Assembly (NCBI RefSeq): GCF_048571275.1
Contig: NZ_CP182357.1
Coordinates: 620,001 to 684,000 of the forward strand
Direction of reading: 5' to 3'
Origin: Marinarcus sediminis
GTDB taxonomy: Bacteria; Campylobacterota; Campylobacteria; Campylobacterales; Arcobacteraceae
Length of the DNA: 64,000 bases
The first letter of the stretch is position 1; each line of letters starts with the position of its first letter. The notes beneath the pieces were generated by a model, which saw only the letters and a list, made by a program, of their open reading frames with translations, had not been told where the DNA came from and searched no databases. Both the position numbers and the translations under genes were made by a program. Below are positions 1 to 8,816 of the stretch, one piece after another.

Positions 1-314
1 CATTCTTAATTGAAAATGACGATAAATTAAATGGTGCTAAAGTCAATGGTGTTGAACCAACTCCAGATACAATTTCAGCTGCTACATACCCAATTTCTAG
101 AAGTTTATACTTCTACATCAAAAACTCTCATGCGAAAGATGTTCCTGCAATGAACAAATATGTTGAGATGTTTATGGGTGAAAATATGATTGGTAAAGAT
201 GGTATTTTAGGTGAAATTGGTCTGATTCCACTTCCAGATGCTACAAGAGATGCAATCAGAACTTCTGTTGCAAAAAGAACAAAACTTACAATCGAAGATT
301 TAAAGAAAAAATAG
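1..314 (+). CDS. pstS: PstS phosphate-binding protein, C-terminal part (5' end outside window)
   Basis: Only the last 103 codons are present, read in the frame that ends at TAG 312-314. The visible part contains the hinge and C-terminal lobe typical of PstS (YPISRSLYFYIKN, then GEIGLIPLP) and ends in IEDLKKK. PstS is the periplasmic phosphate receptor that delivers phosphate to the PstCAB importer. The identification rests on this C-terminal block and on pstC, pstA, pstB and phoU lying downstream on the same strand. The start, signal peptide and any Pho-box promoter lie upstream of the window. Confidence 0.9.
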   Translation, partial: FLIENDDKLNGAKVNGVEPTPDTISAATYPISRSLYFYIKNSHAKDVPAMNKYVEMFMGENMIGKDGILGEIGLIPLPDATRDAIRTSVAKRTKLTIEDLKKK

Positions 315-345
315 ATTATAAAGAGGAGCCCTCCCTCTTTATAAT
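315..345 (+). terminator. Hairpin directly after the pstS stop codon
   Basis: Perfect 12-bp inverted repeat, 315-326 against 334-345, with a 7-nt loop, beginning one base after the pstS stop. It lacks a U tract, so it may protect the pstS 3' end or attenuate transcription rather than terminate it fully. Its right arm shares bases 341-345 with the next, larger hairpin, so the two cannot form together. Confidence 0.6.
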
Positions 346-409
346 CCCATAATTAGATCTTTATACTTTTTTACGCGAACGAAAAGCAAAGATCTAATTA
401 TGAGATTAT
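341..409. repeat. Long inverted repeat between pstS and the c-di-GMP gene
   Basis: Arms 341-362 and 388-409 pair at 21 of 22 positions (single mismatch at 347/403) around a 25-nt loop. The inner 15 bp (348-362 / 388-402) are perfect. As RNA this would form a very stable hairpin upstream of the ribosome binding site of the 434 gene. It competes with the shorter hairpin at 315-345. Confidence 0.7.
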
Positions 410-433
410 GAGCTAACTTACAAAGGATTTCGT

Positions 434-2170
434 ATGTTGAGCAAATGGATTAAAATTCTTGAAAAGTTAGATTTTGCCTTCCAACCTATTATTCACACCT
501 ATACGGGGAAAATTTATGGAGTTGAAGCTCTCTTAAGAAATGTGGAAATTGCCACCGATTATCACAATATTCAAGATTTGTTCGACTGTGCTTTTGAAGA
601 TGATTTGCTCTATCAAGTTGATTTAGAATTACGAAAAAAAGCCATTCAAAAACTCAAAAAACTCGACATTGAACATGTCAAACTTTTTTATAATTTGGAC
701 AATCGAATTATCTACAGTAAAAACTCTCCACAAGGTCAAACCTCAAAAATATTAGAAGAGTATGGTCTGAAAAAAGATGCCATTTGCTTTGAACTGAGTG
801 AAAAAGGTACCATGATTGAGCAAAATGCTCTGACTTCAATGATTGATAAATATAAAAAAGATGGTTACTCTATTGCCATTGACGATTTTGGTATTGGTGT
901 TTCAGGACTCAAACTGCTCTACTTTAGCGAAGCCAATATTATTAAACTTGACCGATTTTTTATCACCAACGTCAACAACGACTCTAAGAAAAAACTTTTT
1001 TGTTCATCCATTATTGACATGGCTCACACCATGGGAATGAAAGTTGTAGCTGAAGGCATTGAAAAAGAAGCGGAATACTTTACATGTAAAGATATGGGGG
1101 TAGATTTTATTCAAGGGTTTTTGGTACAAAGACCTACGGTTATTACCAAAGATATTGTCCCCATTTACAAAAATATTGTTAAACTTTTAAAACAAGATCG
1201 GCGAGATGAAAACAAAAACTTAATTGATGCCAGTTTCATTGAAGAGATTGCCCCTCTTAATATCAATACTTCGCTGCATGACTTGTTTGTTTACTTTAAA
1301 AACAATCCACAAAATACTTTTGTACCCATTATTGATAATTATGACCATCTCAATGGTGTCATTTATGAAGTGGATATTAAAAAAATATCCTATTCTCAAT
1401 ATGGACTCTCTTTAGCGAAAAATGTTTCATACAGCAGTAAATTATGTAAGTTTGTCAAACCCGCTTTATGTGTAGAGTCTACTTGGGGAATTGACAAAAC
1501 TTTAGAGATTTATCACATGAATCAAATCGATTCAAAAGGTATTTTTGTCACCAAAGCGAATAAATATTTCGGTTTTATTAAAGTGGGTTCTTTGCTCTCC
1601 CTTTCACATAAAAGAAACATTGAAATTGCTAAAAATCAAAACCCTTTAACAAAACTGCCGGGTAACAACCAAATTGAAGATTTTATCTACACCAGCTTTA
1701 AACAAATCAAAGAGAAACATACCTTTCACATGCTCTATTTTGACTTTAACGACTTTAAACCCTTCAATGACTCTTATGGCTTCAGACAAGGTGACCGTGC
1801 TATTCTTATCTTTTCAGAGCTCATACAAAAAATACTTCCTAGCGACTCTTTTATGGGACATATTGGAGGAGATGACTTCTTTATTGGATTCAAAGATTAC
1901 ACTTATGAAAATGTCTATGACTTAGCGTATACCATTCAAAAAGAGTTTAAACATTCTGTCACCAATTTATACAATAAAACAGACATTGAAAATGGTTGTA
2001 TGGTCTGTGTTGATCGATTTAATATTCAAAGAGAGTTCAAACTGTTAAGTGTGGCTTGTGGCATCATTGAGATTGGACCGCATACCAATAAGAAAAATTT
2101 CGATTACACTTTAGGAAAAATCAAGAAAGTTTCTAAGCGCCTAGATGAGCCTGTTGGTGTCTGTTTGTAA
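434..2170 (+). CDS. EAL-CBS-GGDEF cyclic-di-GMP signalling protein
   Basis: Soluble 578-residue protein with no membrane segment. Residues about 1-245 form an EAL phosphodiesterase domain with the key motifs intact (EALLR at 31-35, ELSE, IDDFG, KLD, AEGIE, QGF). Residues about 265-395 look like a CBS-pair ligand-sensing module, and residues about 405-575 form a GGDEF domain whose signature reads GGDDF (478-482). The EAL half should hydrolyse c-di-GMP. The GGDEF half has Asp instead of Glu at the fourth position, so its cyclase activity is uncertain. The start is supported by an AAAGGA ribosome binding site. The gene sits between pstS and pstC, 58 bp ahead of pstC, which suggests co-expression with phosphate uptake; that link is inference. 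Confidence 0.88.
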   Translation: MLSKWIKILEKLDFAFQPIIHTYTGKIYGVEALLRNVEIATDYHNIQDLFDCAFEDDLLYQVDLELRKKAIQKLKKLDIEHVKLFYNLDNRIIYSKNSPQGQTSKILEEYGLKKDAICFELSEKGTMIEQNALTSMIDKYKKDGYSIAIDDFGIGVSGLKLLYFSEANIIKLDRFFITNVNNDSKKKLFCSSIIDMAHTMGMKVVAEGIEKEAEYFTCKDMGVDFIQGFLVQRPTVITKDIVPIYKNIVKLLKQDRRDENKNLIDASFIEEIAPLNINTSLHDLFVYFKNNPQNTFVPIIDNYDHLNGVIYEVDIKKISYSQYGLSLAKNVSYSSKLCKFVKPALCVESTWGIDKTLEIYHMNQIDSKGIFVTKANKYFGFIKVGSLLSLSHKRNIEIAKNQNPLTKLPGNNQIEDFIYTSFKQIKEKHTFHMLYFDFNDFKPFNDSYGFRQGDRAILIFSELIQKILPSDSFMGHIGGDDFFIGFKDYTYENVYDLAYTIQKEFKHSVTNLYNKTDIENGCMVCVDRFNIQREFKLLSVACGIIEIGPHTNKKNFDYTLGKIKKVSKRLDEPVGVCL

Positions 2171-2228
2171 TCAAACTGTAATCAACTCAAAGTAAACTTC
2201 TTCAAAATTATACTTTAAAAGGTTACTT

Positions 2229-3158
2229 TTGAGCATGTTTGAATCAAAAAACAAATCCACCAAAGTTAAAGAAGATATCATCAAGTTTCTGCTTGTTACC
2301 GCTTCGATTATATCTATTTTAACAACATTTGGAATTCTATTTTCAATTCTTTTTGAAGCCATAGAGTTTTTCCACATGAGAAGTTTTTGGTACTTTATAA
2401 CAGGAACAGAATGGTCTCCAGGTATTGAAGGAAGTAAATTTGGTGCAGTGCCTATTTTTGCTGGTACCTTTATGATTACCTTCATTGCCATGGCAGTTGC
2501 CATTCCTGTTGGTTTAGGGAGTGCCATTTATATGAGTGAGTATGCCAGTCACAGCACACGGAATTACCTCAAACCACTTTTGGAGATTTTAGCAGGAATA
2601 CCAACAGTTGTGTATGGTTTCTTTGCCGCCATAACCATTGCACCTTTTGTTGTAAAAGCAGCAGAATTTTTTGGAATGGAAGCCACTTTTAATTCGGCAT
2701 TGGCCTCTGGATTTGTAATGGGAATTATGATTATTCCTGTTATTTCATCTCTGTCGGATGATGTTATTCGATCTGTTCCTGACAGTCAGAGAAAAGCCTC
2801 GTTAAGTTTGGGCTTAACCTATGGGGAAACCATTCGAGATGTTGTTTTGCCCTCAGCACTTCCTGGAATCATTTCAGCCACACTCTTAGGAATATCTAAA
2901 GCTTTGGGTGAAACCATGATTGTTGTTATGGCAGCAGGATTGAGACCAAACTTATCGTGGAACCCCCTTGAAGATATGACAACCGTAACCGTTCGTATTG
3001 TTGATGCACTTGTCGGTGACCAAGCATTCAACTCACCTGCAACACTCTCTGCGTTTGCATTGGGATTGGTTCTTTTTGTGGTCACTCTGCTGTTAAACAT
3101 TGTTTCATTGATGTTGATTAAAAAGTTCAAAGAAAAATATAAAGTGAATACATTATGA
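2229..3158 (+). CDS. pstC: Phosphate ABC transporter permease PstC
   Basis: Inner-membrane permease of the PstSCAB high-affinity phosphate importer, 309 residues. About six hydrophobic segments are visible, and the cytoplasmic loop with LGLTYGETIRDVVLPSALPG is the EAA motif that contacts the ATPase PstB. The start is taken at TTG 2229, which places AAAAGG at a normal distance; ATG 2235 is an alternative two codons later. The stop overlaps the pstA start (ATGA), indicating translational coupling. Length and topology are normal for the family. Confidence 0.93.
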   Translation: MSMFESKNKSTKVKEDIIKFLLVTASIISILTTFGILFSILFEAIEFFHMRSFWYFITGTEWSPGIEGSKFGAVPIFAGTFMITFIAMAVAIPVGLGSAIYMSEYASHSTRNYLKPLLEILAGIPTVVYGFFAAITIAPFVVKAAEFFGMEATFNSALASGFVMGIMIIPVISSLSDDVIRSVPDSQRKASLSLGLTYGETIRDVVLPSALPGIISATLLGISKALGETMIVVMAAGLRPNLSWNPLEDMTTVTVRIVDALVGDQAFNSPATLSAFALGLVLFVVTLLLNIVSLMLIKKFKEKYKVNTL

Positions 3159-4339
3159 TTTTTAGAAAAAAACAAAAAAACAAAAACCCATTTTATGATC
3201 CGTCATTAAATGCAAGGCACAGAAGTTCAAGAATTTTCAAACGCTTTACCCTAAGTTCGTTGGTCTTTTCAATTGCTTTTTTAGGATTCTTTTTATTTGA
3301 TATGATTACAAAAGGAGTTCCCGCTTTTGAACAAGCGTATGTGAAAGTATTGGTAAGCTACAATGAAGAGACTATTCAAGACCCAAGAAAAGCCATCGAT
3401 AGAAAATATCGTGGCATTATTTCACGTGCTTGGACACGAGATATTCCAAGCCATGTTCGCACCAACCCTGAACTTATGAATACCACACAAGAGATTTGGG
3501 CATTAACCGATGATCAAGTGGATCAATATTTAAAAGGTCACTACTATAAATTAAAACGTAAAGACAAAAAATTGGTCGATGAATTAAAAGCATCGGGTGA
3601 AATTGAACTGAAATTTAACAAAATCTTTTTCACCAATGGTGACTCAAAAATTCCAGAATATGCTGGTCTAAAGTCGGCCGTTATTGGTTCAATTTTAACG
3701 CTGACCATTACCATGTTATTCGCTTTTCCAATTGGAGTAATGACAGCTATTTACCTCGAAGAGTTTGCAGATGACAATAAATTTACACAAATCATTGAGG
3801 TCAACATCAATAATCTGGCAGCCATACCTTCTATTCTATTTGGACTTTTGGGATTGGCAATTTTTATCAATCTTTTTGGATTACCAAGAAGTTCACCTCT
3901 TGTGGGTGGATTAACCCTTGCTTTGATGACACTGCCTATTATTATAGTCAGTTCAAGAGCCGCATTAAGAGCTGTTCCAGACTCAATTCGACAAGCAGGT
4001 TATGGAATTGGCTTAACCAAAATTGAAGTGACACGTGACCACGTATTGCCTTTGGCCTTCCCCGGTATTTTAACCGGTTCAATCATTGGGTTAGCACATG
4101 CTATGGGAGAGACAGCACCGTTGATTATTATTGGAATGATTGCATTTATTCCCGATTCACCTACTATGGTGACCGATGCTGCAACAGTTATGCCCGCACA
4201 ACTTTTTACATGGGCGGGAATGCCTGAAAGAATGTATGTAGAAAAAACGGCAGCGGGGATTATGGTGTTATTGACAGTATTGATTTCGCTCAATACATTG
4301 GCGATATATTTAAGAAAAAAACTTGAAGTTAAATGGTAG
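3155..4339 (+). CDS. pstA: Phosphate ABC transporter permease PstA with extended periplasmic loop
   Basis: Second membrane subunit of the phosphate importer, 394 residues, longer than the roughly 290-residue E. coli protein. The extra length is an insertion of about 120 hydrophilic residues between the first membrane segment (about 30-50) and the second (about 175), resembling the DUF3333 extension seen in some PstA proteins. The EAA loop (GIGLTKIEVTRDHVLPLAFPG) is present in the C-terminal half. It overlaps pstC by 4 bp and lies just ahead of pstB, so it belongs to the same operon. The role of the periplasmic extension is not known from sequence. Confidence 0.92.
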   Translation: MIFRKKQKNKNPFYDPSLNARHRSSRIFKRFTLSSLVFSIAFLGFFLFDMITKGVPAFEQAYVKVLVSYNEETIQDPRKAIDRKYRGIISRAWTRDIPSHVRTNPELMNTTQEIWALTDDQVDQYLKGHYYKLKRKDKKLVDELKASGEIELKFNKIFFTNGDSKIPEYAGLKSAVIGSILTLTITMLFAFPIGVMTAIYLEEFADDNKFTQIIEVNINNLAAIPSILFGLLGLAIFINLFGLPRSSPLVGGLTLALMTLPIIIVSSRAALRAVPDSIRQAGYGIGLTKIEVTRDHVLPLAFPGILTGSIIGLAHAMGETAPLIIIGMIAFIPDSPTMVTDAATVMPAQLFTWAGMPERMYVEKTAAGIMVLLTVLISLNTLAIYLRKKLEVKW

Positions 4340-4347
4340 GATTGAAA

Positions 4348-5118
4348 ATGACAAAAGAGAATAAAATAAAAGTAGATGTTCAACAACTCAATTTATGGTA
4401 CGGGGATAATCGAGCTTTATATGACATCACCGTTCCTTTATTTGAAAATAAAATCACAGCACTTATTGGACCATCTGGGTGTGGCAAATCAACTTTCTTA
4501 AGATGTTTAAACCGAATGAATGATTTAATCAATATTGTAAAAATTGAAGGTACTGTTGTTATTGATAAAAAAAATATTTATGACAAAGATGTCGATGAAG
4601 TGAGTGTGAGAAAAAGAGTAGGAATGGTCTTTCAACAACCCAATCCCTTTCCAAAATCTATTTATGACAATGTCGCCTATGCCCCTTTAAAACACAGTCA
4701 AGTTAAAAAAGGTACGGCGTGTGATGAATTGGTTGAAAAATCGCTGCACGATGCTGGTCTTTGGGATGAAGTTAAAGACAAATTACATCAACCAGGAACA
4801 TCACTCTCTGGTGGACAACAACAACGATTGTGTATTGCAAGAACCATTGCAGTAAGACCAGAAGTGATTTTAATGGATGAACCCACTTCAGCGCTTGATC
4901 CAATTTCAACTGAAAAAATTGAAGCGTTGATGTTAGAATTAAAGAAAAAATATACCATTGTAACCGTAACGCACAATATGCAACAAGCAGCACGTGTAGC
5001 GGATTATACCGCATTTTTCCACTTGGGAAAACTCATCGAATATGATGAAACAGAGACGATATTTGTTAATCCTAAAGAGAAAAAAACAGAAGATTATATT
5101 ACAGGAAGGTTCGGATAA
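4348..5118 (+). CDS. pstB: Phosphate ABC transporter ATPase PstB
   Basis: ATPase that powers the PstCA permease. Walker A is GPSGCGKST, the ABC signature is LSGGQQQR, and Walker B with the catalytic Glu is VILMDEPTSALDP; the H-loop His follows in VTVTHNMQQA. I place the start at ATG 4348, six bases after an AGGA ribosome binding site. An in-frame ATG at 4333 inside the end of pstA would add five residues but has no good site. The stop overlaps the phoU start by one base (TAATG). Confidence 0.95.
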   Translation: MTKENKIKVDVQQLNLWYGDNRALYDITVPLFENKITALIGPSGCGKSTFLRCLNRMNDLINIVKIEGTVVIDKKNIYDKDVDEVSVRKRVGMVFQQPNPFPKSIYDNVAYAPLKHSQVKKGTACDELVEKSLHDAGLWDEVKDKLHQPGTSLSGGQQQRLCIARTIAVRPEVILMDEPTSALDPISTEKIEALMLELKKKYTIVTVTHNMQQAARVADYTAFFHLGKLIEYDETETIFVNPKEKKTEDYITGRFG

Positions 5119-5786
5119 TGTTAAGCGTATACAAAGATAAATTAGACAGTATAAAACAAGAAGTCACCACTATTGGTGAACAAGTTCTTAGAGCAAATGA
5201 GTTTGCTCTTAAAGCATTGGAAAAGAATGATACTAAACTTTTTACGGATGCCAGAAACGAGTTAATGACCATTGCTCAAACGTCAAACAAAATTGATAAT
5301 TTGATTGTGACCACATTGGCTTTACATTCACCCGAAGCAAAAGATTTAAGAGAGTTGGTTTCATACTTAAAAATTACCAATGAACTGGTTCGTTCAAGCG
5401 ATAACACAAAAAGTTATATCAAAAGTATTGCCAAAACAATCAATCATGATATAGAGTTAAGTAAAATCAACGAATATGCTCTTCCCTTGCATCGTTCTGC
5501 CATTTTAGCAACCAAAACCGCATTGGAAATTATTCAATTAGATAATACCAATGATATTGAAGACTATTTTCATAAAGTCATTGTTGAAGAGACTAAAACC
5601 GATGATTTGTATGCAATGATTGAGAAAAATATTTTAAAAATGATCACTAAAAATCGTGAACTTTCAAAAGATTATTTTGATATGTTAGGTTCTTTCAGAC
5701 GATTAGAAAAAGTCGCTGACAGAGCTGCCAGTATTGCAAACTTGTTATTATATGCCCATGTGGGTGGTGAGATTAATCAAGCTTAA
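5118..5786 (+). CDS. phoU: Phosphate signalling regulator PhoU
   Basis: 222-residue all-helical protein with the two repeated three-helix bundles of PhoU. In other bacteria PhoU links the state of the PstSCAB transporter to the histidine kinase PhoR and represses the Pho regulon when phosphate is plentiful. It directly follows pstB with a one-base overlap, and a PhoB/PhoR-like pair lies just downstream, which agrees with this role. It probably uses the same transcript as pstSCAB. Confidence 0.9.
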   Translation: MLSVYKDKLDSIKQEVTTIGEQVLRANEFALKALEKNDTKLFTDARNELMTIAQTSNKIDNLIVTTLALHSPEAKDLRELVSYLKITNELVRSSDNTKSYIKSIAKTINHDIELSKINEYALPLHRSAILATKTALEIIQLDNTNDIEDYFHKVIVEETKTDDLYAMIEKNILKMITKNRELSKDYFDMLGSFRRLEKVADRAASIANLLLYAHVGGEINQA

Positions 5787-5801
5787 TCATAAAAAATATG
5801 G

Positions 5802-5807
5802 TACAAT
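5802..5807 (+). promoter_or_regulatory. -10 box six bases before the psiE-like start (leaderless transcript)
   Basis: TACAAT at 5802-5807 is followed by six bases and then ATG 5814. A start site at the usual distance from a -10 box would coincide with the A of the start codon. No Shine-Dalgarno sequence is present. Confidence 0.55.
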
Positions 5808-5813
5808 ACTGCC

Positions 5814-6284
5814 ATGAGAAGAGCAATATATAAAATCAAAAGATACTTCAGTAGTAACTACGAAGTTCTAATAGCAGCGATTATTTTCACTGTTGTTGTA
5901 TCAATAAACTTAGAGTTTTTTAAAGCCATTATCCTGATGCTTGAATTTATCGTCATCATGGAAGTGGTTAAAATGGTCTCTGATTTTATTAAAAAAGAGA
6001 AATTACGATTACGGTTTGTTATAGATATTTTTATCATCTTTTTAATCAGAGATGTTATTATTCTAGCATCACACAGAAATAAAGATTATTTTGATATTAC
6101 CTTTTTACTGTTAGTTATTTTTATATTCTTTATCTTTAGAATTTTATCCATTAAATACTCTCCTGGAGTCATTAAAATATCTAAAGATACGGTTATTGAG
6201 TATGAAGATGACAGAAAAGCAAAAAAAATATCAGATGATAACCCTAAGGTGAAACTTGGAAAAGAATACGATTCTAATAGTTGA
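5814..6284 (+). CDS. PsiE-like phosphate-starvation membrane protein
   Basis: 156-residue protein with about four membrane segments in residues 15-115 and a charged cytoplasmic tail. The layout resembles the PsiE (phosphate-starvation-inducible) family of unknown biochemical function. Context strengthens the call, since it lies between phoU and a PhoB-like regulator. It seems to have its own promoter within the operon, with the -10 box adjacent to the ATG. The last 29 bases overlap the next gene. The family call is moderate because such short membrane proteins have few fixed residues. Confidence 0.7.
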   Translation: MRRAIYKIKRYFSSNYEVLIAAIIFTVVVSINLEFFKAIILMLEFIVIMEVVKMVSDFIKKEKLRLRFVIDIFIIFLIRDVIILASHRNKDYFDITFLLLVIFIFFIFRILSIKYSPGVIKISKDTVIEYEDDRKAKKISDDNPKVKLGKEYDSNS

Positions 6285-6930
6285 AGATGAAGAAGATATT
6301 TTAGAACTTCTTGAGTATACACTTCAAAAAGATGGTTACGATACCATTGGCTTTACTCATGTGAGTAAAGCCCTTGAAAACATATTTGAAGAGGAAACCA
6401 TTGATCTGATTTTAATGGACAGAAACCTTCCCGGTATTGATGGAACAACGTTTGTTTCTCAGATGAAACAAAAGGGTTTTAATATCCCCGTTATCTATGT
6501 TACGGCTAAAGATAAATCGGAAGACATTTTAGAAGGTTTTGACTCTTATGCCGATGATTATATTACCAAACCCTTTAATCTCAAAGAGTTAAGTGCCAGA
6601 GTGAATGCTGTCTTAAAAAGAACAAAAAAAGATGTTGAAATTTTAAAAGTCAAAGACATTGTCTACAAAAAATCAAACAAAAAGTTTTACATAAAAGAGA
6701 ATGAGCTTGAACTTACCCACTTAGAACATGACCTTTTTTTAGAGTTTATCAGAAACAAAGACATTTTGCTTTCCCGGGAACATCTTCTTGAAAGTGTTTG
6801 GGAAGACTCCTACGATAAAAAACTCAAAACAGTCAATGTTGCAATCAAACGATTAAAAGCAAAAATCGACCCTTCTGGAAAAAAAGAGTATATCAAGTCA
6901 ATTCGGGGAGAAGGTTACATATTTTGCTAA
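6256..6930 (+). CDS. PhoB-like OmpR-family response regulator
   Basis: 224-residue DNA-binding response regulator. The receiver domain (1-120) has the acidic pocket (VEDEED), phospho-acceptor Asp55 in LILMDRNLPG, and Lys in YITKPF. Residues about 130-224 form a winged helix of the OmpR/PhoB type ending in SIRGEGYIFC. Translation starts at TTG 6256, with AAGGTG five bases upstream, inside the end of the psiE-like gene. Together with the following kinase it is probably the PhoBR system for phosphate; specificity is inferred from position in the Pst locus. Confidence 0.85.
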   Translation: MEKNTILIVEDEEDILELLEYTLQKDGYDTIGFTHVSKALENIFEEETIDLILMDRNLPGIDGTTFVSQMKQKGFNIPVIYVTAKDKSEDILEGFDSYADDYITKPFNLKELSARVNAVLKRTKKDVEILKVKDIVYKKSNKKFYIKENELELTHLEHDLFLEFIRNKDILLSREHLLESVWEDSYDKKLKTVNVAIKRLKAKIDPSGKKEYIKSIRGEGYIFC

Positions 6931-8315
6931 GAATTCATCAGCTTTTTCTTCGAACATTTATTTTTATTTTTATCTCTATTTTAATTGCCACGAGTCTTAC
7001 GACATACTTTTGGTTTAAAAGCATCTATACCAACGAAGTTGAACGAAACCTTTCTCATAACATTGATGCCATGAGTGTCTCTTTAAAAAGTTTAGATCAT
7101 TTAGACCAAGTTGTTGATGACTTTAAAGAGAAGACCAACCTACGAATCACGATTATTGACCAAGCTGGAAATGTGCTTGCTGAAAGCGATAAAGACAAAT
7201 TAAAAATGGAAAATCACCTCCATCGGCAAGAGATTATTAAAGCGCAAGAAGCGGGGGAAGGAAAAGCCATTCGTGTTTCATCAACCATTCATAAAGAACT
7301 GCTTTATGTGGTGAAAAAATTGACGATTCAAGACAAAATCATCTATATTCGTATGGCAGATTATTTGAATAATATAGAAGATCGATTTGTCAATTTATCC
7401 TTGCAAGTTACGGGTATTTTTACTCTGTTTTTAATTTTTGCTTTTGTTATTATCTATTTTATCAGTAATAAAATCCGTTTACAAACCGATAAAATTATGC
7501 TTTTTTTAACCAAATTAACCAAAAAAGAGGCAATGAGCAAAGCCAATTTAAAAAATCTCAACTCAAATTATACTTTTGAATTTTATGAAATATCAAAACT
7601 CTTAAGAAAAGTTGCCGTTAAAATTACCAAAAAAGATAAAATGAAATCAAAACACACTGCCCGATTAAAAGTTGCCAATAAACAAAAAGATGAAATCATC
7701 TCTGCCATTTCACATGAGTTTAAAAACCCTATTGCTATTATTTCTGGTTACAGTGAAACGATTCTTACAGATAAACAACTGCCTAAAAATATGCAAGAGA
7801 GTTTTTTAAAGAAAATCTATACCAACGCCAACAAAATGTCAGCACTCATTGACAGGCTACGATTGACCTTGAAGCTTGAAGAGGGGAAACAAGAAGGATT
7901 TTTTAAACAAACATCACTAAAAACATTGTGTGAAGAGTTATCCAGTGATTTAAAACAGAAATACAAAAACAGAATCATTAAAATTGTCGGTGAAGATACT
8001 CGTGTAAATTTAGATGAAACGCTCATGAGTATTGCCATTTCAAATTTAGTCGAAAATGCCTTGAAATATTCAGAAGATGTTGTTACCATTGAAATTACAC
8101 CTGAAAGTCTCACGGTTTTGGATATGGGGATTGGCATCGCTGCTGCCGATTTAGAAAGAATCAAAAATAAATTCTACCGTGTCTCTAAAAATGATTGGAA
8201 TAACTCTTTGGGATTGGGGCTTTTTATTGTCTTAAAAATCCTCAATATTCACAACTATGAACTGCAAATCATCAGTGAATTAAACTTTGGCTCAAAATTT
8301 ATCATAAAATTTTAA
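6924..8315 (+). CDS. PhoR-like membrane sensor histidine kinase
   Basis: 463-residue kinase. Membrane segments lie at about 8-28 and 158-180 and enclose a periplasmic sensor of about 130 residues. The H-box ISHEFKNP carries the phospho-acceptor His near residue 264. The ATPase domain has the N-box (LVENALKYS), G1 (LDMGIGI) and G2 (GLGLFIV). The start is TTG 6924, overlapping the regulator gene by 7 bp, so the pair is translationally coupled. Signal and partner (PhoU/Pst, phosphate limitation) are inferred from the neighbours. Confidence 0.85.
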   Translation: MLRIHQLFLRTFIFIFISILIATSLTTYFWFKSIYTNEVERNLSHNIDAMSVSLKSLDHLDQVVDDFKEKTNLRITIIDQAGNVLAESDKDKLKMENHLHRQEIIKAQEAGEGKAIRVSSTIHKELLYVVKKLTIQDKIIYIRMADYLNNIEDRFVNLSLQVTGIFTLFLIFAFVIIYFISNKIRLQTDKIMLFLTKLTKKEAMSKANLKNLNSNYTFEFYEISKLLRKVAVKITKKDKMKSKHTARLKVANKQKDEIISAISHEFKNPIAIISGYSETILTDKQLPKNMQESFLKKIYTNANKMSALIDRLRLTLKLEEGKQEGFFKQTSLKTLCEELSSDLKQKYKNRIIKIVGEDTRVNLDETLMSIAISNLVENALKYSEDVVTIEITPESLTVLDMGIGIAAADLERIKNKFYRVSKNDWNNSLGLGLFIVLKILNIHNYELQIISELNFGSKFIIKF

Positions 8316-8333
8316 ATTCCGCTTAAATTAAGC

Positions 8334-8339
8334 TATACT
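8334..8339 (+). promoter_or_regulatory. -10 promoter element for rplM-rpsI
   Basis: TATACT at 8334-8339, in the context TTAAGCTATACTTAA, 52 bases upstream of the rplM ATG. Very similar strings occur upstream of the genes at 20723, 36168, 42674 and 63352, so this looks like the vegetative -10 motif of this organism. No clear -35 box is seen, as is usual in Campylobacterota. Confidence 0.6.
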
Positions 8340-8391
8340 TAAGTATTACTACACTATTATTCCACCTCATTAATAAAAGCGGAGAAAATAA

Positions 8392-8811
8392 ATGAAATTT
8401 ACTCAAATGGCGAAAGCTAACGAAATCGATAGAGATTGGATAGTAATAGACGCAACAGATAAAGTATTTGGTAGAATTATTACTGAAGTAGCTACACTTT
8501 TAAGAGGAAAACATAAACCTTGTTTTACTCCTCATGTTGATTGTGGAGATAATGTAGTTATTATCAATGCTGCTAAAGCAAAATTTACTGGTACTAAACT
8601 GGACGTTAAAAACTATTATACTCACTCAGGTTATTTTGGTAGTACAAAAACTCACAAAATGTCTGACATGATAGATAACAACCCTGAAAAACTATTTAAA
8701 TTAGCAACCAGAGGTATGTTACCAAAAACAACGCTTGGTAAAGCAATGTTAAAAAAATTAAAAGTATATGCAGGTGCTGAACATCCTCACACTGCGCAAA
8801 TTAAAGGATAA
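8392..8811 (+). CDS. rplM: 50S ribosomal protein L13
   Basis: 139-residue large-subunit protein L13. It begins MKFTQMAKANEIDRDWIVID and contains the conserved GRIITEVATLLRGK and TRGMLPKTTLGKAMLKKLKVY segments. A GGAG ribosome binding site precedes the ATG by eight bases. It is paired with rpsI five bases downstream, the standard bacterial L13-S9 operon, driven by the promoter at 8334. Confidence 0.97.
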   Translation: MKFTQMAKANEIDRDWIVIDATDKVFGRIITEVATLLRGKHKPCFTPHVDCGDNVVIINAAKAKFTGTKLDVKNYYTHSGYFGSTKTHKMSDMIDNNPEKLFKLATRGMLPKTTLGKAMLKKLKVYAGAEHPHTAQIKG

Positions 8812-8816
8812 GACTA

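Noticed and set aside
8316..8391. CCGCTT/AAGCGG inverted repeat as an L13 leader hairpin
   Set aside because: The first arm lies upstream of the probable transcription start, so it would not be in the RNA.
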